Source: Coemansia sp. RSA 1804
Lineage: Eukaryota > Kickxellomycota > Kickxellomycetes > Kickxellales > Kickxellaceae
Reading direction: 5' to 3'
Assembly: GCA_027578815.1 (NCBI GenBank)
Contig: JANBTH010000276.1
Span: forward strand, 1 to 22,549
Length of the DNA stretch: 22,549 bases
Both the position numbers and the translations under genes were made by a program. Shown here one piece after another: positions 11,701-21,800 of this stretch (its first letter is position 1; every line of letters starts with the position of its first letter). Below the pieces are notes generated by a model. The model searched no databases, had not been told where the DNA came from, and saw nothing but the letters and a program-made list of their open reading frames with translations.

Positions 11701-14700
11701 CGTATTCGTGGATACAGCCATTTTGGTGGTGATAGCTTCCAACAGCATATCAACACCAACCACATCGGCCTCAATCCCATTTTCACCATATACTAACGTC
11801 GGATCAATCGGAAGAATCCAGTTCATTTCCGTTAGTGAACATTTAAACCGGCCGAGCATGATCGCCAACGCCTCACCAATTCTAAAGTGCAGATCAAGTT
11901 GTTTTTTAGTGACAGATCCAGATAGGTCGATGAAGAGCTGTGCTATTTCAAGTGTCTGTCCAGGATCTCCTAATGAAATTCCTGATAGTGAAGATATAGC
12001 GGCCTCCTGCACCTTCGCATTATCTGTTTGCTTGGCCACGACTTTCAACGCCGAAACCGCGCCTACCATCGATGTTGCCTTGCCAATCTCGCCAATAGCC
12101 GAGCACAGAGCAGTTGTAACAAGGGCCTGCGTCTGTATCTTGCTTGACACCTGAATTGCGTTGGTAAGAGCCAAGCGCACACGTTCAAGAACAGATTCTA
12201 CTTTGACAAGTCCAAGCTCAGTCCACGTTTTGGAAAGCGCCTTCTGTGCAATTGCCAATCCAAGCGATATATGACCAAGTGCTAGTATGGATCCCAGCTT
12301 TCTGTTCAATTGTTTTGGGTGTTCTGGCACCTCAATCTCTCCGAGCAATTTGCTTATAACGGAAACAAGATGGTCGTTCCAAAACCCAGCGTCTACTGCC
12401 AAACCATCTTGGTAGTCTGAAAACAGCTTGGCCTCGTAAATGACAGAAAGTGCCTGTGCCGCAAAGAGTTGGACTGCGGGATTGTGAACATCGAGCAACG
12501 AGAACACGTCATCCCTCTTATCCAGCAGCGATAGCGCGGCGCCCTCCGACCCAAAGCTCATAATCTCCACCATATACATTAGCGACTTTGACAAGATTGT
12601 AGAATCTGCCGACTGTGCTGTAGATATGCAACTAGAGATCGTACGTATCCATATACTTTCCACAGAAGTAGACGCTACATTGGACTTTGTAAGGGTTCTA
12701 AGCGCAAGTCGCATGCTATCTCTCTGAAATTCGGATGACAGTTCGCTGTTGTTATTGATCGAATCGAGTTCAGCTAAATCAGCTTCGTGTTGGTCATCCT
12801 CAGCCTGGAGCATCGTCATGCCTTTTGCAAGGAGAAGAGATCTACCAAAGTCAAACATGCCACAGACAACAAGCGGCTGGGCTTTCGCAGAAGCTAATGT
12901 TATTTGACCAGCAGATGTTTGGCCATTTGCGTATGTATCTGTGCTCTTTCGGGATATAAAACAGATGGCTTCGACTAGATCAGGTAACACCTTGCCGTGT
13001 TCCAAAACCATCGAGGGTTGAATCGTAAGCCCAGATCTTGCCAACAACTGAATCTCTGGCTTTGGATCTGCTAAACCAAGAATGCATAGCCATCTGGCAT
13101 CCATATTGGCAAATGGAAACACAGATATTGCATATCGAAGTGCCGTATATCTTGCTTGATGAATTGATGATCTCAATTGCCGTTGCAAGAAATCAAGCAG
13201 TTGGGACTGAAGATTGCTAGAAATGCGCTGCGACTTGTATGCCGGGAGCATTGCCACCAACGCCTCCTGAATGCTAAGACGCACAGTAGCAGACTCAGTC
13301 TCAAAAGCCCCAAATATGGAGTGCAGATGGTCCAGATCCTCTTGGATAAGTGTGGGCACACGTCGTACCAGCGTTCCCCATGCAACGTAGGATGCACCAC
13401 GAATGGTATCTGCATTCAGCATTGACAACGTGCCTCCAACGGAAGACTCTGCTAGAACCTGATGGATATTCTTCATCAGAGTAGGCGCGGCGTGCAGCAC
13501 CTGCTCTTCCGGTGCTTTGTTTAGCGCCCATTGAAGGAATATCATTGCGTTCTGGCGTAGCTTTGCCGTCGAGGTAGTGCTGAAAAGGCACTCGCTAATA
13601 ACCTTGATCCACTGGGGGTAAATAGAAACCGCAGTAATCGACTTACTCAAGAACCCCAAGAGTCTAAGTCGAATAGCAGGAGCCACTGGCGATCTCGGTG
13701 CTTCAGCACAATCTCTTGTGGCCACAGTTCCAAGGATCATCGTGTTTGCCATGTCAACAAAAAGCCGAGACTCACTGTCAATAGGGCGCATACGTTTTAA
13801 AGAGTCCTTGCCGTAATCAGCGACCTTTTGAAAGTATGGATCGGCACTAGCACAGAGAAGCGCCATAAACCGACGTTCGTGCAGCTGATCTGATGCTTCT
13901 GTCGGAAATGCTTGCTCGGAGCCTACAATGCGTACCATATTGAGCTTCAGCGTTTGTAATGCGTCTTTATCTGATATCCACGACGCTTTGCCATTGTTGG
14001 TTACTAGCGCCTGCCTCTCGGCATTCAAGCCGGCTGTAATGGGGATCGTCCCTGGGTCCTGAGCTTGTTGTACAGGATTGACCATAAACAAGTCTTTTGC
14101 GCAAGCAAGCAGTGTCTCGGCAGCTTGCGGCAAGCGTGCAAAATCAAATCCTTTCAACTGACTGTCATCTAGCATACCGCATCGCATCACCGCGGTCAGT
14201 AGTGCAGTGGCGAGTGGAGCCTGCTGCGTTTTAGATCTTCTGTCCATTCCGCCAAGCAGATGTGGGATTGCTGCTACTAAGCCTCGAGTATCGGCGTTTT
14301 TAACTGCCATTGTAATATACATTAATCTAAAGCTCTGCGAAAACCCTGTCGATTCTTTTGCTAATGTGCTCTCAACCAGCGTTTCGAAAGGCAGCGTGAT
14401 ATGAGGATGACCTTTGAGCTTTTTGTTGATTTGCCCAAGAAGCCCAATTATCTACAATGGTGAATATAACAAAGAAACAAAAGTAAGCCCACTGAGTAAT
14501 CAGACACATGTTAACAAAATACCACCTGCCTTCGTTGTCCATGTGCAGACCAAACAAGCCTGACAAGGCGAGAGTGAGAATGGGAAACCTTGACTTACTT
14601 TTGTCCGCACTGCAGCACTGGCAATATCAAGCTTGTCTAAAAGAGGCACAAGCAGCAGCGTAACAAGCTTTTGCATTTGCTCGTCCGAATTGACCAGCGC

Positions 14701-14857
14701 AAACTTTAGCTGAAGGCCTTCGATAAGTTCTACATACAAGACACACACACATAAAGTATTGCATTAGCTATTTTGAATCCCTTGGAGAGGATAGTGGTCC
14801 ACACACTATGCTGCTGCTATTCACGTTCTGCATACCCAAGTCTGCCGAATCAGTCAT
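8740..14857 (-). CDS. ECM29: Proteasome adaptor and scaffold protein Ecm29 (HEAT-repeat)
   Basis: Exons on the minus strand are 14857-14836 (22 nt), 14729-14599 and 14451-8740; together they encode 1954 residues, near the usual 1850-1900. Exon 1 gives MTDSADL plus G, and exon 2 supplies AA to make Glu8, then LIEGLQLKFALVNSDEQMQ, the family's N-terminal repeat. Exon 2 ends AVRTK and exon 3 continues IIGLLGQINKKLKGHP, so both joins restore the conserved N-terminus. The body is HEAT-like helical repeats. Family hallmarks include TPDG...TYKSILSLASDMQ and MWNSRCGAAYGF (about 1070-1120), YRYTFDPSPQTQNAMKSIW (about 1155-1180) and WKVRESGCNALSGAIGG. Ecm29 binds both the 19S and 20S particles of the 26S proteasome and acts in proteasome quality control and stress-induced disassembly. 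A Gln/Asn-rich insert precedes the TPDG block, and an acidic linker (MDVDVDDD) lies near the C-terminus. No internal stop or frameshift is seen. Confidence 0.96.
14452..14598 (-). other. ECM29 intron 2 (147 nt)
   Basis: The donor is the consensus GTAAGT and the acceptor is CCATTGTAG. Removal joins AVRTK to IIGLLGQ in phase 0, matching the conserved Ecm29 N-terminal region. Confidence 0.88.
14730..14835 (-). other. ECM29 intron 1 (106 nt)
   Basis: The donor is GTATGC directly after the split Glu codon and the acceptor is TATGTAG. A GCTAATG branch-like site lies upstream of a TG-repeat (TGTGTGTGTG) that replaces the usual pyrimidine tract. Confidence 0.8.
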
Positions 14858-15708
14858 TGTATGTCCTGCTTTCGAATTATGTTCAAGAGAATTGGATATA
14901 GCTAGGTTTATGGAAAGTAATCAAAGTAGAAAAGGAAGTGAAGAAGCGTCTTTTCCAAAAAAAATTATTGTTGCTGAGGTGTTCTCGAGATTGTGATGAT
15001 TACGTGGCCCTAGGGAAGCTTGGCAAATTGATTCTTTGCGTATTCGTCATCCTTGTTAATTAGACCCAGTCACATGTGCGGCGTTTGGTTTTACAGCTGC
15101 GGTGTTGCTGCCAACACATTCTATATTGCTGTTTCTCAGTTGTTGATAAACGGCTATCATCGCCAACTTCTTCATAATGCGGCAGCTGTCGTCAACTGTG
15201 ATTCCTGGCTAAACACCAAAGGCAATTGATGCTATTAAGCAGACAATGCCACGGAGATTCTCGGCGGTAAGCTGTACTTAAAAATTTTAGCGTCCAACAA
15301 CACACTCTCCACTTCCGCGTCTGTCGCAACTGCTTATTTAAGGCTCTGCTGTTGGTGCCGGGTTAGACACATACACTAGTTTTAATAAACAGATGGCTAA
15401 GAATATTACCAGGACCTCTGGATACCAGTCAATCTTAGCTCCCAACAAGTTCGAGTCTTTTGTTGAAGCCAACTAGTATATTAAGAAACTTTGCCGTTCG
15501 TGAAATGAAACACAAAAACGATGACGCACAAACGCAGACTGACTTGCTAATTGTAGCCATCATGTGGTCTCTCGCTTTATTTTAAGCAGTCCACGATTCA
15601 AAATCTCGAATCACGAATGTCACATGGTTTCTTTTTGAATATACACTACACTACTTTATACATTGAAAGAAAAAGAGGAAAATGAATAATTGAACATAAA
15701 ATAACAAA
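14858..15708. other. Spacer upstream of ECM29 with a possible retroelement scrap
   Basis: The stretch includes the ECM29 promoter side and the 3' flank of the secreted-protein gene. At 15334-15476 on the plus strand there is a TATTTAAGG box, the 14-mer TGGTGCCGGGTTAG and a 27-codon frame starting MAKNITRTSGYQ; together these vaguely resemble the leader and gag start of an LTR element (see findings). Nothing else coding is visible. Confidence 0.4.
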
Positions 15709-16641
15709 TTAGCTGGTAGCCTTTGGCCTGCATTTTTTTGCCGAAGTAGTGACGGATTTTTCAATGTTATCAGCGGCGGCCTTGACAGCAACGGCAGTAG
15801 CAGCAGCAACGTGTGTGGGGGTCGGAGTACTGGCCTTGGCGGTAACAGTAGCTGATGCTGTTTTTGCTGGAGTGGTTGTTGGCTTGTTCTCAGGAAGCGT
15901 AGTAACCTGGGCAATCAGCTCCTTAGCTTTGCTGTCTAATCCATTAGAGTAGGTATTCGGAGGGTCACCCAGTTTCATAATATCGGCCATGGCAGCAGTC
16001 TTGACAACATGTGAAGAATCCTTGATCTGCATGTCAAAGCAGGTGCTGTACCATTCCCCAACAGGATTCCCGTTATAGTACCAGAACCAGACAAAGTGAT
16101 ATGTTTTCCCAGGGACCAGGTTCTTGGGGACCACCCAGGACCCAAGACACGAGGTGTTAGCCTGTGAAGGAACAAAGCAGTTCTGGTCGGTTGCATATTT
16201 AAGAGTCGCAGCAACAGGTGCGGTTGTTCTTTCGCTAACATCGGTAAACTCCTTGGACGAATCCGCGTAATAAAGAATCTGGACCTTTGTAGGACTTGCG
16301 TTGTTCAAATGTCCATTTGCTTCCCATGCAGTGTAAATGGTTTCACCTGGCTGTGCCACAGCCATTGGAAAATTAGCTGTGTAGTCTGATGCGCTCGACT
16401 GCTGCTTTGGGTTGCACATTATCTGGGTCTTTGGCTGTGCATTGAAGATATATGGATACACGGAATCAATTGCAACTGGGCTATTGCGGCCTGGATATCC
16501 TCTCGCGTAGCCTAAACATTCTTTGTTGTAGGGATCGTATTTGACACAGTCTATCCAACTGTGAGCCAGCACAGAGGCGGATAGAGATGCAAAGACTACA
16601 GCAGCCGATACTGCAACCGTGTAAACAAGTTTTCTACCCAT
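15709..16641 (-). CDS. Secreted LPMO-like protein with histidine-brace signature
   Basis: A 310-residue protein from the ATG at 16641; the 15 codons upstream in frame are not signal-peptide-like. Residues 1-26 (MGRKLVYTVAVSAAVVFASL and on to SVLA) form a classic signal peptide cut after VLA, leaving HSWIDC at the mature N-terminus. A free N-terminal His together with His111 in WEANGHLNN is the copper-binding histidine brace of lytic polysaccharide monooxygenases. An aromatic near the end of the core (WYSTCFDMQI, Tyr198 or Phe202) is placed like the axial residue. Seven cysteines lie in the mature chain (32, 43, 76, 155, 165, 201, 304), and N-glycosylation sequons occur at Asn114 and Asn162. 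Residues about 252-303 are a Thr/Ala/Lys-rich tail, probably an O-glycosylated linker, with no recognised binding module. Likely role is oxidative cleavage of chitin or another polysaccharide, or copper handling. I cannot assign a numbered AA family, and activity is inferred from the motif. Confidence 0.75.
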   Translation of the reverse strand: MGRKLVYTVAVSAAVVFASLSASVLAHSWIDCVKYDPYNKECLGYARGYPGRNSPVAIDSVYPYIFNAQPKTQIMCNPKQQSSASDYTANFPMAVAQPGETIYTAWEANGHLNNASPTKVQILYYADSSKEFTDVSERTTAPVAATLKYATDQNCFVPSQANTSCLGSWVVPKNLVPGKTYHFVWFWYYNGNPVGEWYSTCFDMQIKDSSHVVKTAAMADIMKLGDPPNTYSNGLDSKAKELIAQVTTLPENKPTTTPAKTASATVTAKASTPTPTHVAAATAVAVKAAADNIEKSVTTSAKKCRPKATS

Positions 16642-17265
16642 CTTTGGATAATATAGTAGAGCAGAAGAATATCTTGGAAAATGCAAGAGAGTATAGAAAG
16701 AAGTACTCCAAAATACAGGTATTTAGATATATTTTATAAGCAAAGATATAATATGCAATGGTTTGTTTAGGTTGCAAAAGATGTAGATAAAAGAAAAAAG
16801 GAAAGAGACAAATGTTGTTAGGGTCAACGCTTAACACATATATGCGAATTCTCCTATTCAGTGGGCAAAACTAACATAAAAATGTAAAATAAAACACAAA
16901 CCATATCGGCTAATGTCACAATCAAGAAACGGAAAAGTAAACCACGAGGGAATTTTCTTATAACAAAAAAACTGGTCAATTGACGAGTAAACGCGTAAAT
17001 GGATATGGCCACAAGGCTTTCAAAATAGAAATGCAATTTGACTTTTCAAACACATGGTAAGAACTCACATTCGCTATGCAATAAACGCGTGAGTTTACTA
17101 TCTATTTGTAGAATTATAAAGTGTAACAAATTCTATTAACCATGGCTTAGTTGGATTTCCAAAGGGGAGTTTTGCACTTCTTTTTTAAAAATGAAACTTA
17201 AGCAAGGAATGGGAAAAAATGAGGTGTCCGCTGCATGTGCTAACATTAAAACAAAAGATAAAAAA
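16642..17265. other. AT-rich spacer between LPMO-like and CFA-synthase genes
   Basis: This holds the promoter of the LPMO-like gene at its left end and the 3' flank of the CFA-synthase gene at its right. Short frames such as minus 16854-17036 have no recognisable features. I see nothing else. Confidence 0.4.
16730..16738 (-). promoter_or_regulatory. TATA box of the LPMO-like gene
   Basis: TATAAAATA on the minus strand, about 90 nt upstream of the ATG at 16641, with a T/C-rich stretch between the two. The spacing suits a fungal core promoter. Confidence 0.45.
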
Positions 17266-18876
17266 CTAGCTAAGCAGTATTTTGCTGGAAAGCTTCTCGT
17301 TATATGTACGAGTAAACACTAGCTGAGTACAGCCGAGTGTGCGTGTGGCAAATGCACCTTCGCAATATGCAAAGTAGTACTCCCACTTGCGCCGAAAAAC
17401 ACTGTCAAATTGTGGAATACTTGGTTTGTCGTGACAAGCAAAGCCTTTGGACTCTCCCCCCGTCACATCTGTTGTGGAATCAAATTCCGTAATTGAGCTT
17501 GCTGACGACTCACATGAAGACCAAGGGGTTTCCGTTTCCACCGCTGTGCCATTAATTGTTATTAAAGCAGGCTCACATTCTTTCAGTCTTGGTTGTATGT
17601 TTTTTGTCTCAGCGGTATACTTGATTCTGTCATGTCCATGAAGAAACCGGTCGCGCCATGCTCTTAGAGTGCGGGCATAGTGATCAGGAAAGTTTGCTGC
17701 GCTTTCCAGCATCAGAAATCCGTCGCTTCCTCTTGTCGCCGCAGCTACCAGAGCCGATACGCTAGGGCAGTGTCCACCGGGAAATATGTACTTGTTGATA
17801 AAGTCAACTGTATGGCGGTATTGCTCATACCTTTCCTCGTTCATTGTGCTTGCCTGAAGCACCATTATACCATGATGCTCGTTTAGCAGTTTGCTGCATT
17901 GTCTAAAGTATATGTCCAGGTATTCGTGCCCAACATGTTCCACCATCTCTAGTGAAATTATCTTGTCAAAGCAGTACTCTGTAGGATCAAGATTGCGGTA
18001 GTCGACAAGCATTATTTCAATGTGCCCCGACATGCCAGCCTGTGCAATCCTGCGCTCGGCGGCCTCCTTCTGCTCAATGCTAAGCGTAATCCCAAGCACA
18101 CGGCATCCTGTGCGCTCCACAGCACGCATTGCCAGCGACCCCCAGCCGCATCCGAGATCCAGGATATAGTCGTCCTTGCAGACATGCGCCTTGTCAATTA
18201 GCATATCCAGCTTACGCAGCTGTGCCTTCTCCAAAGTATCAGATGGCTCCTTCCACACGGCACAGGAGTATGTCATTGTCGAGTCAAGGAACATTTCAAA
18301 GATCTCGTTCCCCAAATCGTAGTGAGCACTAATGTTTGAAGCTGCGTTGAGCACCGAGTTTATAAAACGGGTGTTAGTCAGGTACATCAGCGAGCTGACT
18401 AAGGGAGACGAGAACGAGCTATCGAGCACTGCACGGTTGTAGATATAGAACCTTATAAAATCTACAAGGCTGCTAACCGCCACCTCACCAGCCATGTATG
18501 CTTCAGCAAACCCCAAGTCCTGCACAAGCATAAGGCGCACCCAGAACTGCTCGTCAAGAACTGCCAGATGCACGTGTGGGCCACTGTTGCCAGGCTGTCC
18601 AAATACCGTTTCCAACCCATTTTCCTTTATCGTCAGCGAGCCCATCGTCGCACCGCTAAGCGACTGGACTAGCTGCTCGCGTACCAATGGAATGATTAAG
18701 GAGGTTGATCTGCCACGCAGGACACAGCCAAGCTTGGTCATGCCAAAGCCAACAGAGGCAAGCATCATTTCCTTGAAAGTTTCGGTAGGGCTTGTAAAGG
18801 GTGCTTTTTTGCTGCCAGCTGCTGTGGCTCTGCATGTCGGCATATTGCCGAAATCTAGCGAGAATATAGACTCCAT
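17266..18876 (-). CDS. Cyclopropane-fatty-acid synthase family SAM-dependent methyltransferase
   Basis: A 536-residue single-exon protein from the ATG at 18876 to TAG at 17266. It transfers a methylene group from S-adenosylmethionine to cis double bonds of phospholipid acyl chains, or methylates them, as in the CFA/mycolic acid synthase family. The N-terminal part (about 60-150, LGFAEAYMAGEVAVSSLVDF) is the small domain found before the catalytic domain. Then come HYDLGNEIFEMFLD (about 185-198), YSCAVW with Cys205, SAM motif I ILDLGCGWG (238-246), EMVEHVG (Glu313), YIFPGGHCPS (363-372) and KWEYYFAYCEGAF (497-509), whose Tyr matches the active-site Tyr of the E. coli enzyme. No transmembrane segments are seen, which argues against sphingolipid C9-methyltransferase. 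Odd feature: residues about 415-490 are a Ser/Thr/Glu-rich insert between two conserved helices. Bacterial-type architecture could reflect old transfer, but such genes are widespread in fungi. Confidence 0.92.
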   Translation of the reverse strand: MESIFSLDFGNMPTCRATAAGSKKAPFTSPTETFKEMMLASVGFGMTKLGCVLRGRSTSLIIPLVREQLVQSLSGATMGSLTIKENGLETVFGQPGNSGPHVHLAVLDEQFWVRLMLVQDLGFAEAYMAGEVAVSSLVDFIRFYIYNRAVLDSSFSSPLVSSLMYLTNTRFINSVLNAASNISAHYDLGNEIFEMFLDSTMTYSCAVWKEPSDTLEKAQLRKLDMLIDKAHVCKDDYILDLGCGWGSLAMRAVERTGCRVLGITLSIEQKEAAERRIAQAGMSGHIEIMLVDYRNLDPTEYCFDKIISLEMVEHVGHEYLDIYFRQCSKLLNEHHGIMVLQASTMNEERYEQYRHTVDFINKYIFPGGHCPSVSALVAAATRGSDGFLMLESAANFPDHYARTLRAWRDRFLHGHDRIKYTAETKNIQPRLKECEPALITINGTAVETETPWSSCESSASSITEFDSTTDVTGGESKGFACHDKPSIPQFDSVFRRKWEYYFAYCEGAFATRTLGCTQLVFTRTYNEKLSSKILLS

Positions 18877-21800
18877 TATAGTGCGTTCTTAATAACAAAA
18901 AGAGGAATCAACCGTTGCTCAGTAATACTGTGCGGGTAGGAGAATAGTAAATATAATTGCAGTATACGCAGGCTGGTAAATAGCGGATACAAAGTGGAGC
19001 TGCTTTATATGTGCGGTGCTTTGAGGAGGCAGATAAGGCGGTTGTATCGAGGAATGCAGCGCTTGGGACCAAGAATAAATCTACAGACCAGTTACAACAT
19101 CATAAACAACACAGAAATACAACAAGACATTGCGTCTTATTCTTATTATCTTGAATGGCAGCTAATAATCTAAAGTTCGGCTTGAATGTCCATAGTAGCT
19201 ACACGTTTATAATATCTAAACTAGTTTTTGTTTCTCACAATCCTGCGCCGAGATAAAACCCTACTTACAAAAGGACGCAATGGGTGGAAGAACGTGAAGA
19301 AAATTACAGAGAGTCGTCGTTGCGCAGAGATCAAGCAAGGGAATGGAGGTAAACGACTTTAGGCGAGCTGGTCATTTCTATTATAAGACTTTTTGATGGA
19401 AAAAGTGCACTGGTAAACTTTTATACGTGCCTCTCAGTTTGTGAGTAAAAGGATGGCCAAGATACAACCAACAACTACAATTGGAAACAACGGTTAATTG
19501 ATAGCTAAGTGGCGGTAGTTTGTCTCATCCATAGCAATGCTTGGTGATGACAAAATTGTTTGTCATTTTTCTTTTAGAAACCTTGAAGTTGCAGCCTTTA
19601 TTCGTATCTTTTCCACATATTCTCTTTCTTTCTTCCGAGCCATGGGAGTGCATGAATAATAGACAACCCAGGAAAAATAAGGGATGGACATGAGCGATTG
19701 CAAGCGGAGAAGGCTTTCGTTGCGCGGACAAGCGGAGGGACATGATAGAATATTGTGCAAACCAAAAAAATGTGTCCAGAAAGGCTTATTGCATGCTCAG
19801 AAAAGTATAAGCAGCATTGTTTCTTCTTGAATCTCATTTGAAAAAATAGTGCAGATCGTCAGAGTACAATGAGTATGCGTGCAACTCGTGTTGGAAAGAA
19901 CAAATGAGGCGCTGTGGAAAAAACTCTGACTGTCAATTTGTTTGGACAAACAAAAACAGGAAAAACAAGTACATGACAGGATGCAGGTACATTTCTAGCA
20001 CCAGTAGGAATCACTTTCATGTTGCAATGAAAACAGAAAACCTACTTGGCACAACCAAAGCAAGTCCTACGGAAAGCGCAAAGTGTCATTTCTTTAAAGC
20101 GCCTAGTTTCATTGTTTTTAAAATATTATTTTCTTGCTACATCTTTGGCATTGTCGGCGTTCAGCACTGGCAAGCGACAGACGTTCTTTATAATGATATG
20201 CATCCTTAATCCCAAGTCGGAGATGGGTTTATGTAGTGCTTTTATTTTCTTAATCCCATCTTTGGTTTTCTACCATTGCCATTTTAGAGCATTTCCCAAC
20301 ATCACTGTATGAGAATCTGAACGCACATACATCCTGTTTGCGTCAGCACAATTGCACAAAGCTAAAAAAGACATTGCTAACAACATACAAGAGGCAAAAG
20401 CGTATTGCATGCTAATTGTGTTTTCTTACACAATTGGTCTTAAAAGATAGTGCAGATTGGGATGTTCTTTATCCACATACAATGAATCCCAAACACACCT
20501 ATACACATTTGCTCACACGCGTCCATCTACATCACTATTCATTATTTACCCTGCACATGTACGGATAAAATGAGCCTTTTGCACAAACGTTTATCAAACA
20601 GAGTTGCCGAAATCATGCAAACAAAGTATTCGATGCTTGTTGCAAATAACACAAATAGCACGGTGCCGAATCCCGAGTACATGCTTTGTCCGTCGGTTGT
20701 GCTTGATTTTGCAAGCATGTTTCAAGTGCTTTTAACAAACAGTATGACATACCCAAAGGTTACACAAATGAGTTGCTTTAGTGAAAAGTACAAAACATAT
20801 GTGTCTGCAAATGTTGTAATTTTTACAGCAATTTATTCCTACATTCACGTTTGTAGTTAACGTTTTTGCACCTGACAACAGCATATATTGCACAAGCCAT
20901 GTTGGAAACACATATGCTAATATTTGTGTTTGTCTTTTTTCATTGGTGTTGATTTATTGTGCGCATAATGCTAAATGGAACTACATGAAATAATTTTTTG
21001 CAATAAACCAACTGACCAGTGTTTTTCTTGCATGGATCAAGCGTCTGTTAAACATTTTAACACATAATAAGCCAGTAAAGTAAAATAGCATTCGGCGAAC
21101 ATCCAACCATGTATTCACAACAAGACTGTAGGATGTTATACAGTAAAAACAACTGAGTTGGCTTAGTACTCGTTTTTGTGCAAATAGCATGTTGTCTGAA
21201 AGCCACTTGAAATATTCCATTTGCTGAGCATTGGATCTATAGTAAGCACGATATGTTATAATAATTCTTCTAAGTAAAACGTGCATGGAAAGCCAATGCA
21301 TACAGTTGTTATCCACACTTTCTCATGTTGATTGTGATGCCAATGCTTATACAAGTCCAGTTTGTTTGCCCAATTTAGAAGTGTTTACAGAATAATAATA
21401 ATTGATCAACAAAGCATACATGGATACAAGTTGGCAAAATGGTTACAATCCAATAATAAGCCTCTTCATGTTTTATAAGGAATTATATTATTTATGGGTA
21501 AGCCCAAGCAAATTATCCTTGTCTACTTTAAAATGATTCTGTAACCGATAACTCCGATAACGACATTCTACTTTTTACATTTAAAACTATTAATTGTCTA
21601 AAAATCAGTCGTTTGAATATATTTGCTGTGTTAACAATAAAACAATCTAATTGTTAAATAGCAACTGTTGTATTTAGAAACGCTATAACAATTAGATTTG
21701 TAAACTAAATGCTAACTAAAACAGCATTGCGTTAAATTTCAAATTTCTGAACTTGATAAATTAAAGAAAACAATATAAATAAAGTTGGGCTTGGCAAAAT

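Noticed and set aside
9548..12154. Several plus-strand frames of 60-170 codons
   Set aside because: They lie antisense to the continuous ECM29 frame and show no features of their own.
14323..14451. ECM29 starting at the internal Met at 14322
   Set aside because: The conserved N-terminal repeat continues upstream in frame to a clear acceptor at 14452 and across two further exons.
15651..15914. Leu/Pro-rich minus-strand frame
   Set aside because: It is a frame shadow of the Thr/Ala-rich tail of the LPMO-like protein.
17266..18876. Sphingolipid C9-methyltransferase as the identity of the CFA-type gene
   Set aside because: Those enzymes carry N-terminal transmembrane segments, which are absent here, and the YSCAVW and YIFPGG motifs fit cyclopropane synthases better.
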